Below, in pieces: positions 55,054 through 63,528 of a DNA stretch of 64,000 nucleotides. The first letter of the stretch is position 1. Each line of letters opens with the position of its first letter. The notes below the pieces were generated by a model. That model did not search any database, was not told the DNA's origin, and saw only the letters and a list, made by a program, of their open reading frames with translations. The DNA is from Microbacterium sp. (GTDB lineage Bacteria; Actinomycetota; Actinomycetes; Actinomycetales; Microbacteriaceae), in the NCBI RefSeq assembly GCF_031178445.1, contig NZ_JAPSIY010000005.1, forward strand, positions 248,001 to 312,000, read 5' to 3'. A program made the translations under genes and the position numbers.

Positions 55054-56316
55054 CTAGCCAAGGCGTAGTTCGAGAATCGACCCATCTGACGAGTACGCGA
55101 CGGCCGAGTCCACCCCGCCTGCACCCGCGGTCGTCGTGGCGTGTGGGAAATGCTCGAGCTTGGTCCCCGCGAACCGCTGCTGAGCTTGCACCACCGCAAG
55201 GTCGTCCAACCCCTTGAGTTCTTCAACGACATGTATCTCGGAACCTTGGAAGAGCCGTAAACGGTGGCCTGTGCCGCCCAAGTCGATCACGGCCTCGATG
55301 CCGACGAACGTGCCCACGTCGGTTTCGCGCCGTGCGACCGCGGTCTGTCTGCTCGACCCTCGCCTTCCACGGGTCGGAAGCCATCTCGCCGAGGCGTCGT
55401 ACTGTCCGCTGAACTCGGCCTGCGCGGCTCGGTCCACATTCGTGGCGCTTGCGAAGAGCTCGTCGGGGTCGATGTCAAGCTTCGCGACATCCTCTCTTTC
55501 TCGTTCCTCGCGGCCTCGCCAGTACTCGAGCTTCTGTTCAGAGGGCGCCCATGTCAGCGGGGCTTCTTCCGGATCGACGGCTAAGACCGTGATGCCAGCC
55601 GTGTTCGATACCGTCGAAATGGCGACACCGGTCATCGATCTGCCGCCCGCGGTCAAACCTGCCAGTTGCGTGACTGCTCGAGCAAGTTGCCCTCTGGCGT
55701 TGGCCGGGCTAACCGTCCCCTTGGTCTCTAGCAGTTCAAAGACCATTGCGGCGGGGTCCGCCGGATCGGGATAAGACAAGAGGTAGTCCGGCTGACGCCC
55801 ACCGTTGCGCTGAAGGTTCGGCACCTGTCCCCTGTGAAGTGCTCTATCGATATCTATCGCGGTGATGGGTCCGATCGCAGGGTTTCGGGCTCGACACCAT
55901 GCCTTGGCGGCGACGATGCCGAACCCGATGCCAAGTTCCTCAGAGAGCACGCGGCGCTGGTTGGGCCCGATGAACTGGAGAGCCGCGTGATCGAGGCGTA
56001 GCGATCCATTTTTCGGCTCGAGCGCAAAGGCGCCGAGGTGCCGCAACACCGACCAGCGCCGCGTTACCGCTGATATCTCAGGGTCATCATTCAGAGAGGT
56101 GCCACGAGCGAGCTCTAGCATCGCCGCGATCGGTCGTATAAGGAGGTCACCATTCAGTCCCTGGGCGGCGATAACCGAACTCTTGTGCGGGAGCCCCGGT
56201 GTGGCCAAGAGAAGATCGCCCTGACGAGCGGCTACCTCGGCTGCCAAGCCTGGCCCGCTCTGCCCTGTGACCCGTGCCGTAGCACCCATCGTTCGGATCG
56301 CATCTCTCAGCGTCAT
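55054..56316 (-). CDS. Predicted PD-(D/E)XK nuclease-like protein
   Basis: 420 residues. In the middle, RQPDYLLSY (Asp177) and, 20 residues on, FELLETKGT (Glu197, Lys199) give the PD...ExK signature of restriction-type nucleases, followed by a Gln-containing helix (RGQLARAVTQL). The flanks are helical in the N-terminal 150 residues and beta-rich at the C-terminus. ATG 56316 is preceded by GGGAGA about ten bases away; ATG 56325 is in frame. No methyltransferase is encoded beside it, so if it is a nuclease it may be self-regulated or need another partner. Confidence 0.65.
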   Translation of the reverse strand: MTLRDAIRTMGATARVTGQSGPGLAAEVAARQGDLLLATPGLPHKSSVIAAQGLNGDLLIRPIAAMLELARGTSLNDDPEISAVTRRWSVLRHLGAFALEPKNGSLRLDHAALQFIGPNQRRVLSEELGIGFGIVAAKAWCRARNPAIGPITAIDIDRALHRGQVPNLQRNGGRQPDYLLSYPDPADPAAMVFELLETKGTVSPANARGQLARAVTQLAGLTAGGRSMTGVAISTVSNTAGITVLAVDPEEAPLTWAPSEQKLEYWRGREEREREDVAKLDIDPDELFASATNVDRAAQAEFSGQYDASARWLPTRGRRGSSRQTAVARRETDVGTFVGIEAVIDLGGTGHRLRLFQGSEIHVVEELKGLDDLAVVQAQQRFAGTKLEHFPHATTTAGAGGVDSAVAYSSDGSILELRLG

Positions 56317-56537
56317 GAGATGCATTCTCCCGGAGGTGGGTGCGAAAGTAGACGCAGTCCGGCACGAATCTCAAAGTTGGACGAACGCTTCGTCTGCTCT
56401 CATTGACGCGAGGGTAGACATAGTCGTGAGTCTGCACACCACGTCCCTATTGCGGGCCGTGCCCGTATCGGATCCTCCAACGGGCTGATTGAATCGGCCT
56501 GACTTTCGTTCCGTTCTTCAAGCAAGGATGGAACTCG

Positions 56538-56668
56538 ATGAACAGGAAGTATTCGCCGGAGATGCGTGAGCGGGCGTTGCGGATGCTCGCGGAGACGCGG
56601 CCGTCGCACCCGACGATGATGAGCGCGGTCCGTCACGTCGCCGGGCTGCTGGGGATGAGCCCCGAGAG
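56538..56668 (+). mobile_element. IS3-family OrfA fragment
   Basis: MNRKYSPEMRERALRMLAETRPSHPTMMSAVRHVAGLLGMSPE is the N-terminal HTH part of an IS3-family OrfA. Homology ends abruptly after LGMSPE at the junction with the excisionase-like frame near 56665. OrfB and the other end are gone. A reasonable SD (AAGGATGG) precedes ATG 56538. Confidence 0.8.
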
Positions 56669-56786
56669 AGGTACGCCAGTCGTAGACGGTGGAAACAGGC
56701 ACGCCCAGGTAGGAGGCGAGCTCGCCGACGTCGAGCAGCGGTTCTAGGCCCCAGGGGTTGCCGGTAGGGCTGTGTTCGGTGTCCAT
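56666..56786 (-). pseudogene. Truncated excisionase-like HTH protein
   Basis: MDTEHSPTGNPWGLEP then LLDVGELASYLGVPVSTVYDWRT is the N-terminal HTH of an excisionase (MerR-like, helix_turn_helix_17 type), which usually sits beside an integrase. It breaks at WRT where the IS3 fragment begins, so the C-terminal half is lost. This is the only recombination gene remnant in the island. Confidence 0.75.
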
Positions 56787-56930
56787 ACCGAACAGGTGCG
56801 TCCTGCTCCCACCCACGAATCGGGAGCAACCGGCACGATCGCTTCGCTACCAGAGCACGACGGCCGAAGATAGCCGTGAGGGGGCCAAAGTGATGGGTTT
56901 GTGATGACTGGATCAAATCTCACCAACGAA

Positions 56931-56964
56931 AAAGTCGCGGAAACCCGTGAGTTTCCGCGACTTT
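56931..56964 (-). terminator. Terminator after tRNA-Pro (island-borne)
   Basis: AAAGTCGCGGAAAC (56931-56944) and GTTTCCGCGACTTT (56951-56964) form a perfect 14-bp stem; on the minus strand it is followed by TTCG after a run of T. It lies inside the island, directly after the att repeat. Confidence 0.92.
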
Positions 56965-56966
56965 CC

Positions 56967-57042
<76 letters not shown>

Positions 57043-57171
57043 TGGACGACCGCGCGTCCGCGCGGGCAACTCCCCTATCCTAGCCGACCCGAACGACCAC
57101 CGCGAACCGCGCAGGCCGGGCGTGGCGCGACTTCCTTGCTGATGTCGGTCGCGCGGCGTACCGTGCCGTGC

Positions 57172-57753
57172 ATGGCGACGATCACCACCGAACGCGCGAC
57201 GATCAGCCGATGGGATGATGTTCAGCACTCGCTCAGCGGCGGCGGAGACGGCCGCAGCTGCCAGTGCATCTGGCCGGTCGTGAGCAACAAGGAGTGGGAG
57301 GCGACGAACGTCGAGCAGCGCCGCGAGATGCTGCACGATGAGATCCAGGCCGGGTCTCCCCCGGGGCTGGTCGCGTACGTCGATGGCGAAGCAGCCGGAT
57401 GGATCCGCATCGGGCCTCGCACGGTTCAGACCCGCATCCTCCGTACACGCGCGATCATCGCGGCGACGGAAGAACCGCTCGACGACGACCGAGTGTGGTC
57501 GGTGACCTGCTTCGTCGTGCGCCGCGAGCACCGCGGCAAGGGGCTGAACGCCGAACTGCTGCGCGCGGCCGTCGAGTACGCACAAGAGTCGGGTGCCCGG
57601 CTGATCGAGGCGTACCCGGTCGACACCTCCGAGGGCATGCACCGCTCCAACGATCTGTTCCACGGCACACTGTCCACGTTCCGCGCTCAGGGGTTCCGCC
57701 AGGTGGGCACGCTAACCAGAGGGCGCGTGCTCGTGGTGCGTGAACTCGACTGA
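57172..57753 (+). CDS. GNAT-family acetyltransferase
   Basis: 193 residues. CQCIWPVVSNKEWEATNVEQRREMLHDEI, VTCFVVRREHRGKGLNAELLRAAVEYAQESGARLIEAYPVD as acetyl-CoA site, and STFRAQGFRQVG. ATG 57172 has TACCGT seven bases upstream (leaderless pattern). First chromosomal gene right of the island. Substrate unknown. Confidence 0.87.
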   Translation: MATITTERATISRWDDVQHSLSGGGDGRSCQCIWPVVSNKEWEATNVEQRREMLHDEIQAGSPPGLVAYVDGEAAGWIRIGPRTVQTRILRTRAIIAATEEPLDDDRVWSVTCFVVRREHRGKGLNAELLRAAVEYAQESGARLIEAYPVDTSEGMHRSNDLFHGTLSTFRAQGFRQVGTLTRGRVLVVRELD

Positions 57754-57813
57754 CGCGTACTCCGCCACCCGAGCGGCGACATCGGCTTTGCCCGGGATGA
57801 ATACGATGAGGGG

Positions 57814-58482
57814 ATGCGCCGCCGCATCCGCCCTCTCGACATGATCGTCTGGATTCCGTACATCCTGGTGTCGGCCATCCACGTCGTCTGCCTCCCAACG
57901 GACAGCCCGCTCGCGGCTCCCACGAAACTGACGCTGATGCCTCTGCTGGCGGTGCCGGTGCTGCTCGCAGCGCCCCGGCTGCGTCCACGTTCGGCGCTCC
58001 CCCTTCTGCTCGGCGCTCTGGTCTTCTCCTGGCTCGGGGACGGAGCCGGCACGTTCTTCCCCGGCGCACCCGAGCTTCCGCTGATGCTGCTCTTCTTCGG
58101 CATCGCGCACATCGGCTACATCGTGCTGTTCCTGCGTCATGCGCGCATCCGCCCGCTTCCGTGGTGGACGCTCGTCTACGCCGTGTGGTGGGTGGGGATG
58201 CTCACCATCCTCGGCCCGCACACCGGAGCGCTCTTCTTCGCCGTCGCCGCCTACGGCATCGTGCTCGCCGGAACCGCAGCGACGTCGGCGAGATGTCATC
58301 CGCTCGTCGCCATCGGCGGTGCCTTCTTCCTCGCGAGCGATACGATTCTCGCGTTCCGGCTGTTCCTGCCCGATGCGATGCCCGATTGGACGAGCCCCGC
58401 CGTCATGCTCACCTACACGATCGGGCAGGGTCTGATCATCGCGGGCGTACTGCGCACCCTCGCCAAGGAAGGCGCGCGATGA
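57814..58482 (+). CDS. YhhN-family lysoplasmalogenase-like membrane protein
   Basis: 222 residues with about seven transmembrane helices. Family signatures are PTKLTLMPLL, ALVFSWLGDGAG and FLASDTILAFRLF, the last two containing the conserved Asp pair. Related eukaryotic TMEM86 proteins hydrolyse lysoplasmalogens. TACGAT lies six bases before ATG 57814. The stop overlaps the S4 gene (ATGA). Confidence 0.88.
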   Translation: MRRRIRPLDMIVWIPYILVSAIHVVCLPTDSPLAAPTKLTLMPLLAVPVLLAAPRLRPRSALPLLLGALVFSWLGDGAGTFFPGAPELPLMLLFFGIAHIGYIVLFLRHARIRPLPWWTLVYAVWWVGMLTILGPHTGALFFAVAAYGIVLAGTAATSARCHPLVAIGGAFFLASDTILAFRLFLPDAMPDWTSPAVMLTYTIGQGLIIAGVLRTLAKEGAR

Positions 58483-58859
58483 CCGACTCGATCAAGCCTG
58501 TGCGCGTCGACAGCTGGCTGTGGGCGGTACGCATCTACAAGACACGATCCGCAGCGACCACCGCATGCCGCGCCGGGCATGTGCGAGTGAACAGCGATCG
58601 CACGAAGGCCGCTCAGACCGTCAAGCCGGGCGACGAGGTGCGGGTGCGGATCTCGGGTTTCGACCGCATCCTCGTGGTGCGCCAGACGCTGTCGAAGCGC
58701 GTCGGGGCACCCGTCGCCGTCACCGCGTACGACGATCGCACTCCCCCGCGCGACCCCGTCGCGATGGTCGCGGTACGCGACCGCGGTGCCGGGCGGCCCA
58801 CCAAGCGGGAGCGCCGTGAGATCGACCGCCTGCGCGGACGCGACGACCAGCTCGGCTGA
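58479..58859 (+). CDS. S4-domain RNA-binding protein (Hsp15-like)
   Basis: 126 residues. N-terminal S4 domain VRVDSWLWAVRIYKTRSAATTACRAGHVRVNSDRTKAAQTVKPGDEV, then a basic tail rich in Arg. Hsp15-type proteins bind nascent-chain-carrying 50S subunits. ATG overlaps the YhhN stop by four bases. Confidence 0.88.
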   Translation: MTDSIKPVRVDSWLWAVRIYKTRSAATTACRAGHVRVNSDRTKAAQTVKPGDEVRVRISGFDRILVVRQTLSKRVGAPVAVTAYDDRTPPRDPVAMVAVRDRGAGRPTKRERREIDRLRGRDDQLG

Positions 58860-58876
58860 TCACCGCATCCGACGAT

Positions 58877-59233
58877 TCAGCGCGCGGTCACGACGCCCAC
58901 GATCACTGCGCCGGCGACCGCGCTAACCATCACGAAGACCGTGACGGCGAGAAGGAGCGCAGCCCCGGGCGACGCCCTCCGCGGGTCGGCCACGAGAGCC
59001 TGATTCCATCTGCGATAACGCACCCGGGCGCGCACGACGAGCCACGCCGCGAAGAGCAGCCCCAGTATTCCCGGTGCCAGGGATGCCACGAGCTCGACCC
59101 CGCCCTGCGCAAGCGGAGGGAAGAGACGTAGCGCCAGCAGGGATCCGACTCCGATCGCGAGCGCCGTTCGTCGCCAGGCGAGCTCGGTGCGCTCGGGCTG
59201 AAGACCCGGATCGAAGAGCCGGCTGCCCGTCAT
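58877..59233 (-). CDS. DUF202 membrane protein (second copy)
   Basis: 118 residues, three transmembrane helices. DPGLQPERTELAWRRTALAIGVGSLLALR is the DUF202 signature. ATG 59233 overlaps the previous DUF202 gene stop (ATGA). Third gene of the FGE-DUF202-DUF202 operon. Function unknown. Confidence 0.86.
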   Translation of the reverse strand: MTGSRLFDPGLQPERTELAWRRTALAIGVGSLLALRLFPPLAQGGVELVASLAPGILGLLFAAWLVVRARVRYRRWNQALVADPRRASPGAALLLAVTVFVMVSAVAGAVIVGVVTAR

Positions 59234-59592
59234 CGCAGCAGCACACCGAGAACGATGAGGACGCCGACCACGACGATCACCACCGAAAGGGCGATGCCCG
59301 TGCGCGATCCCGGCAGCGGCGCGCTCAGGCGCAGCGCACGCTCCGTGCGCGCCCATTCGAACCAGGCGATCACAGGCAGCAGCAGCCCGGTCACGATGAG
59401 CACGAGCGAAGAGATCAATCTCGGCACGGGATGCAGGTCGAGGCCCAGCGCCTCGAGCGCGACCCCTCCGGCGATGAGCGCGAGCGCCGTGCGGTTCCAG
59501 GCCAGGAAGGTGCGCTCGTTCGCGAGCGAGAACCGGGCGTCGGGCTCTTCGCCCACCCCGAAGACGGACGCCGGGAACCGCTCGCGCTTCAC
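59230..59592 (-). CDS. DUF202/YidH-type membrane protein
   Basis: 120 residues. EPDARFSLANERTFLAWNRTALALIAGGVALEA matches YidH/DUF202; three hydrophobic helices follow. GTG 59592 overlaps the preceding FGE stop (GTGA). The pair of tandem DUF202 genes is typical, though their biochemical role is not established. Confidence 0.87.
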   Translation of the reverse strand: MKRERFPASVFGVGEEPDARFSLANERTFLAWNRTALALIAGGVALEALGLDLHPVPRLISSLVLIVTGLLLPVIAWFEWARTERALRLSAPLPGSRTGIALSVVIVVVGVLIVLGVLLR

Positions 59593-60587
59593 GAAGTCAC
59601 CGCCGCGACCGTGCGGAATCCGGCGTTCCCCATCGACGAGTCGGGGGTGTTCTGCGAGCGGGCCGAGTTGCGGTACCGGTTGCAGTAGGAGATGTGGCAC
59701 AGGTAGCTGCCTCCGCGCAGCACGCGCGCGCCGCCGCGAGACGGCCCGAGCGGGTTCTCCTCGGGGGACACGCCGTAGAAGCGCGGATCGAACCAGTCGG
59801 CGCACCACTCCCACACGTTGCCGACCGGCTGCCACAGTCCGTACCCGTTCGGCTCGAACGAGCGTACCGGCGCCGTCGTGAGAAAGCCGTCCTCGAGGGT
59901 GTTGCGCACGGGGAACTCGCCCTGCCAGATGTTGGCGCGCCAGCCGCCGGCATCCACCTCATCGTCGCCCCACGGGTACTTCTTGCGATCCAGCCCTCCG
60001 CGCGCGGCGTACTCCCACTCCGCTTCGGTGGGCAGACGCCGCCCGGCCCACTCGCAGTACGCGAGGGCATCGTTCCAGCTGATGTGCACGGCCGGGTGGT
60101 CACCGATCCCGTCGACCGTCGACTCGCGTCCGCCCGGGTGCGCCCAGTCGGCCCCCCGCACGCCGACCCACCACGGCGTGCCGGATGCCGATCCCATGAC
60201 GTCGTCGTCGGGGGCGTTCACCGCCAGGTGGAACACGGCGGAGAATCCGAACGTCTCCGCCTCGGTCCGGTAGCCCGTGTCGGCCACGAATCGCGCGAAC
60301 GCATCGTTGGTGACAGCCGTCGCATCGATCTCGAACTCGTCGAGTGCTACCGGATGCTGCGGCAGTTCACCGTCCATCGGATTGCGGTCGCCGGAGGAGT
60401 CGCCCATCACGAATGTGCCCGCAGGGATCCTCACCTGCTCGACCGTGTGGCGCCCACGGGTCTCCGAAGCGGGCGCCGGTGCCGCATCCGTCGGTCGCGA
60501 AGATCCGATCGTGAGGAACTGACGGCGCTCCGGTGGCGCGCATGAGCATCCGGGGCCGCATCCCTCTGCGTCATCGAGCTCGGTCAC
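59589..60587 (-). CDS. Formylglycine-generating enzyme family protein (SUMF1-like)
   Basis: 332 residues. RIPAGTFVMGDSSGDRNPMDGELPQHPVALDEFEIDATAVTN, LPTEAEWEYAARGGL, VGNVWEWCADWFDP and RGGSYLCHISYCNRYRNSARSQNTPDSSMGNAGFR. Both Cys of the copper-binding active site (LCHISYC) are present, so it could oxidise a sulfatase Cys to formylglycine, yet no sulfatase is in the window. The N-terminal Cys-rich stretch CGPGCSC is unusual. GTG 60587 has TAGTCT six bases upstream. Confidence 0.92.
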   Translation of the reverse strand: MTELDDAEGCGPGCSCAPPERRQFLTIGSSRPTDAAPAPASETRGRHTVEQVRIPAGTFVMGDSSGDRNPMDGELPQHPVALDEFEIDATAVTNDAFARFVADTGYRTEAETFGFSAVFHLAVNAPDDDVMGSASGTPWWVGVRGADWAHPGGRESTVDGIGDHPAVHISWNDALAYCEWAGRRLPTEAEWEYAARGGLDRKKYPWGDDEVDAGGWRANIWQGEFPVRNTLEDGFLTTAPVRSFEPNGYGLWQPVGNVWEWCADWFDPRFYGVSPEENPLGPSRGGARVLRGGSYLCHISYCNRYRNSARSQNTPDSSMGNAGFRTVAAVTS

Positions 60588-60666
60588 CTCATCAGACTAT
60601 GCCGAACACCCGTCACGCGACGACGCGTGACAACGTCGGCCGACCGCGCGCGAATGCTTCCATTAT

Positions 60667-60682
60667 TCGAATATTTGTTCTA
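60667..60682 (+). promoter_or_regulatory. LexA-like box overlapping the promoter of the HNH gene
   Basis: TCGAATATTTGTTCTA matches TCGAAC-N4-GTTCGA at 10 of 12 bases and overlaps -10 TATAGT (60681-60686), which is six bases before ATG 60693. Repression by LexA is expected for such placement; several mycobacterial 13E12-type genes are SOS-controlled. Confidence 0.68.
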
Positions 60683-60692
60683 TAGTTGAGTC

Positions 60693-62327
60693 ATGGCCAC
60701 CGGTGCTCCCGATCTCTTCGCACGACGCGAAGCGCTGCTGGATGCGTGGGTGGCGAAGCAGCGTGAGATCGCCACGCTGCAAGCGGAGGCCGCCGATCTG
60801 CTCGCTGAGCGCTGGATGCTGATGGAGGACGACATCGAGGATGCTCCGCTGCATCGCGAGGCGATCCTGCGCTCCACGGTGTGTGAGTATGCGGCCGCCG
60901 GCCGCATCTCAAGAGGCTCGATGGAGTACGCCTTCACCGATGCGCGCATCGTGCACGACGACATGCCGACCGTGCTGGACTCTCATACGGCGGGGAGGAT
61001 CACTGCCGCGCATGTGCGGGAGATCGTGCGGGAAGCGGATGTGGTACGGGAGGCGATCCGCGACGGCGACGTGGAGCCGGTGACCATGGCGCTGTACGAA
61101 GCGGCAGTGCTCGAGGTCGCTGAGCACGACACCCCCGCCCGCGCGAAGGCGCACGCCCGCCAGGTGGCGGCGGCTCTCGCCGGCGTGACCGTCGTGCAGC
61201 GTCACGAACGCGCGGTCACCGAACGAGCCGTCACGGTCCGCTCGGTCGGTGACGGGCTCGCACTGCTGCAGGCGGTGCTGCCCGAGCACCTCGCTCTGGC
61301 CGTGCATGACCGGCTCACCCGGATGGCCCGCCGGCTGCGCACCGCTGACCGTACACCGGTGCTCCCGTCGCTGGAACCCGAACCGCGCGATCAGCGCGGG
61401 GTCCGCATCCATGACGACTCACTGCTCGGCGATCCGCGGTCGACAGAAGGTGACGCACTGCGCAGTGACGGCGCGCGGGACGTGGGCGGCGACGATGACG
61501 ACCCAGGCCTGAACCTCGACGAGCAGTCCCGGTGGGACGCTATCGAGCGCACCCTCGCGGCCGATCCGCTGTTCCACGACGACAGCCCCGCCATCATCCA
61601 CGTCCCCGCTGATGCGCGCACGATGGACCAGATTCGCGCCGACCTGTTCACCGACCTGCTGTTGGCCACCGACCCGACCGAGGCGCATGGCACGGCGCTG
61701 CAGGGCATCACGGCGACCGTGCAGGTCACCGTCGCCGCCAGCACCCTCGTCGGCGCCGACGACCGACCGGCCGAGCTCGATGGCACCGGTCCGCTGCACC
61801 CCGACGTCGCCCGCACGATGGCCGGGCGCAACACAGGTTGGACCCGCCTGTTCCTCGACCCTCAGGGCATGGTCACCGAAACCGACACGTACACCCCCAC
61901 GGAGCCCATGCGCCGCTTCCTGCGCGCACGAGATCAGCTGTGTCGCTTCCCCGGATGCAGGCAACCCATCGCCCGATGCGAGCTCGACCACAACCACGAC
62001 TACGCCAAAGGCGGCCGCACGTCGCTGTGCAATCTGAGCCACTTCTGCACTGCCCACCACGTGCTCAAGCACCCCGATATCCCCGATGACCACCGCTGGA
62101 CCGCCAGGCAACTCCCCGACTGGTCAGTCGCATGGACCAGCCCCACCGGACGCACCTACGCCGATCCCCCTCGACGACGGGTCATGTTCATCCTCTCGGA
62201 TCCGCCTCCCGAAGGCGGACCGCCGATGATGAGCCCGGACGAACTGGACCGGGCCGCGGGGAGACCGGCCGAACTGGACTGGGCCGTGGGGAGACCGGCC
62301 GAGACCGCGGCCGCCGCACCTTTCTGA
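60693..62327 (+). CDS. DUF222/HNH endonuclease (13E12-type) protein
   Basis: 544 residues. N-terminal DUF222 helical domain (about 10-300) and C-terminal HNH nuclease: CRFPGCRQPIARCELDHNHDYAKGGRTSLCNLSHFCTAHHVLKH. Family members are multicopy in actinobacteria. A 10-residue unit (ELDRAAGRPA, ELDWAVGRPA) is repeated near the C-terminus (62240-62299). Leaderless start and SOS-like box. Likely damage-inducible; DNA target unknown. Confidence 0.93.
   Translation: MATGAPDLFARREALLDAWVAKQREIATLQAEAADLLAERWMLMEDDIEDAPLHREAILRSTVCEYAAAGRISRGSMEYAFTDARIVHDDMPTVLDSHTAGRITAAHVREIVREADVVREAIRDGDVEPVTMALYEAAVLEVAEHDTPARAKAHARQVAAALAGVTVVQRHERAVTERAVTVRSVGDGLALLQAVLPEHLALAVHDRLTRMARRLRTADRTPVLPSLEPEPRDQRGVRIHDDSLLGDPRSTEGDALRSDGARDVGGDDDDPGLNLDEQSRWDAIERTLAADPLFHDDSPAIIHVPADARTMDQIRADLFTDLLLATDPTEAHGTALQGITATVQVTVAASTLVGADDRPAELDGTGPLHPDVARTMAGRNTGWTRLFLDPQGMVTETDTYTPTEPMRRFLRARDQLCRFPGCRQPIARCELDHNHDYAKGGRTSLCNLSHFCTAHHVLKHPDIPDDHRWTARQLPDWSVAWTSPTGRTYADPPRRRVMFILSDPPPEGGPPMMSPDELDRAAGRPAELDWAVGRPAETAAAAPF
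62240..62299 (+). repeat. 30-bp tandem duplication in the HNH gene tail
   Basis: Two 30-bp units encode ELDRAAGRPA and ELDWAVGRPA, keeping the frame. Recent slippage or recombination is likely. Confidence 0.8.
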
Positions 62328-62430
62328 CCGACGATGCGGCGCGCCCGCTGCACCCTGTCAGTCGAGTCGGGCGCGTCGGGCCGGACCGGCTCAGTCTGGC
62401 CACGCGAGACCGGTCAGACCAGTTCAATCA

Positions 62431-62486
62431 GGCCAGGCGAGACAGGCCAGGCAAGACAGGCCAGGCAAGACAGGTCAGGCGAGTCG
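62431..62486 (+). repeat. Four 14-bp tandem repeats
   Basis: Units GGCCAGGCGAGACA, GGCCAGGCAAGACA, GGCCAGGCAAGACA and GGTCAGGCGAGTCG follow one another without gaps between the HNH and Nudix genes. A 14-bp unit breaks the frame and is non-coding. Each differs little from the next, indicating recent slippage. Confidence 0.85.
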
Positions 62487-62503
62487 GCCCCTGCCACTCG
62501 GGA

Positions 62504-63469
62504 CTAGTCGAGCTGCCCGAGCAGCCAGCCGGCCGACTCGGCGTTCCCACCGGCGTGCTGCACGCGCTCACGCAGCCCGCGATCGCTGGTGACGACCGTC
62601 ACTGCACGTCCGGTCGCGATCAGGCGCTCGGCCTCCGCCACGATCGCGTCGTCGCCGTTCCCTGCCGCCCGCACGAGATCGATCGCGCCGCGTCGCGCGG
62701 GAGCGTCCAATCCGCTGTCCGCCGTCGCGGCATCCGACCGATCATCCTCGCGCGCGGAATCCGCCACCGTCCGCGCTTCTCCTTCGACGACCATCGAGAC
62801 CTGCGGGTACCAGCGGTCGGCATCCAACTGCAGCGCCGATGCACCCACTCCTGCGTATGCCCACGTCTGCAGCCGTTCCCGCAGCCGTTCGGCCGCACCC
62901 GCCCGATCCTTCCACCAGCCGTCTGGCACCGAGCCCACCACGTTCGCAGCGTCGACGATGATCGCTGGTCTCACCTGCAGCAGTCCGCGCAGCATGGGCC
63001 AGGCGGCGGCGAAGCCGGGGTGCAGCGGCAGGTGGTCGACCTCGCCCACCGGCACCCACTCCAGCGCCAGACTCTCCGGGTCGCTGATCACCGGTTCGAA
63101 GGACCGCACGACGTCGGCGACGACGGTCGTGTACGACCAGATGCCGAGATCGAGCACACTCGAGAACCGCGCCCGCACGGCGCCCTCCGGAATGCCCGCC
63201 TCCTCCTGCGATTCGCGCACCGCGCCGTCCAACGCCGACTCGCCCTCATGCAGTGCACCGCCGGGCAGCCCCCAGGTGCCGCCGAAATGACTCCACCCCA
63301 CCCGGTGCTGCAGCAACACGCCTCGGTGCGCGTCGACCGCGAGCAGACCCGCGGCGCCGTAGCGACCCCAGTACTTCTCTCCCGTCGGCGCTACGACCCA
63401 GGCGTCGCCGCTGTCGCGTGGGCCCTGCGGGCGGCGCGGCTCACCAGGCTCGGGAGGGATGATCGTCAC
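62504..63469 (-). CDS. Nudix hydrolase fused to NYN/PIN-like ribonuclease domain
   Basis: 321 residues. The Nudix domain (about 35-170) has the box GALHEGESALDGAVRESQEEAG. The C-terminal part (about 180-321) has IIVDAANVVGSVPDGWW, GDDAIVAEAERL and VTVVTSDRGLRERV, matching the NYN/YacP PIN-like fold with three acidic metal sites. GTG 63469. Fusion of nucleotide-diphosphate and RNA hydrolases suggests RNA turnover; substrate unknown. Confidence 0.88.
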   Translation of the reverse strand: MTIIPPEPGEPRRPQGPRDSGDAWVVAPTGEKYWGRYGAAGLLAVDAHRGVLLQHRVGWSHFGGTWGLPGGALHEGESALDGAVRESQEEAGIPEGAVRARFSSVLDLGIWSYTTVVADVVRSFEPVISDPESLALEWVPVGEVDHLPLHPGFAAAWPMLRGLLQVRPAIIVDAANVVGSVPDGWWKDRAGAAERLRERLQTWAYAGVGASALQLDADRWYPQVSMVVEGEARTVADSAREDDRSDAATADSGLDAPARRGAIDLVRAAGNGDDAIVAEAERLIATGRAVTVVTSDRGLRERVQHAGGNAESAGWLLGQLD

Positions 63470-63528
63470 CCGTCCAGCCTTTCACAGCCGCGCCGCCCCG
63501 GCACACGTCGCATTCCGCCGCGCTGGTG

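Noticed and set aside
62431..62486. Possible CRISPR array
   Set aside because: The 14-bp units are contiguous with no spacers; no cas genes in the window.
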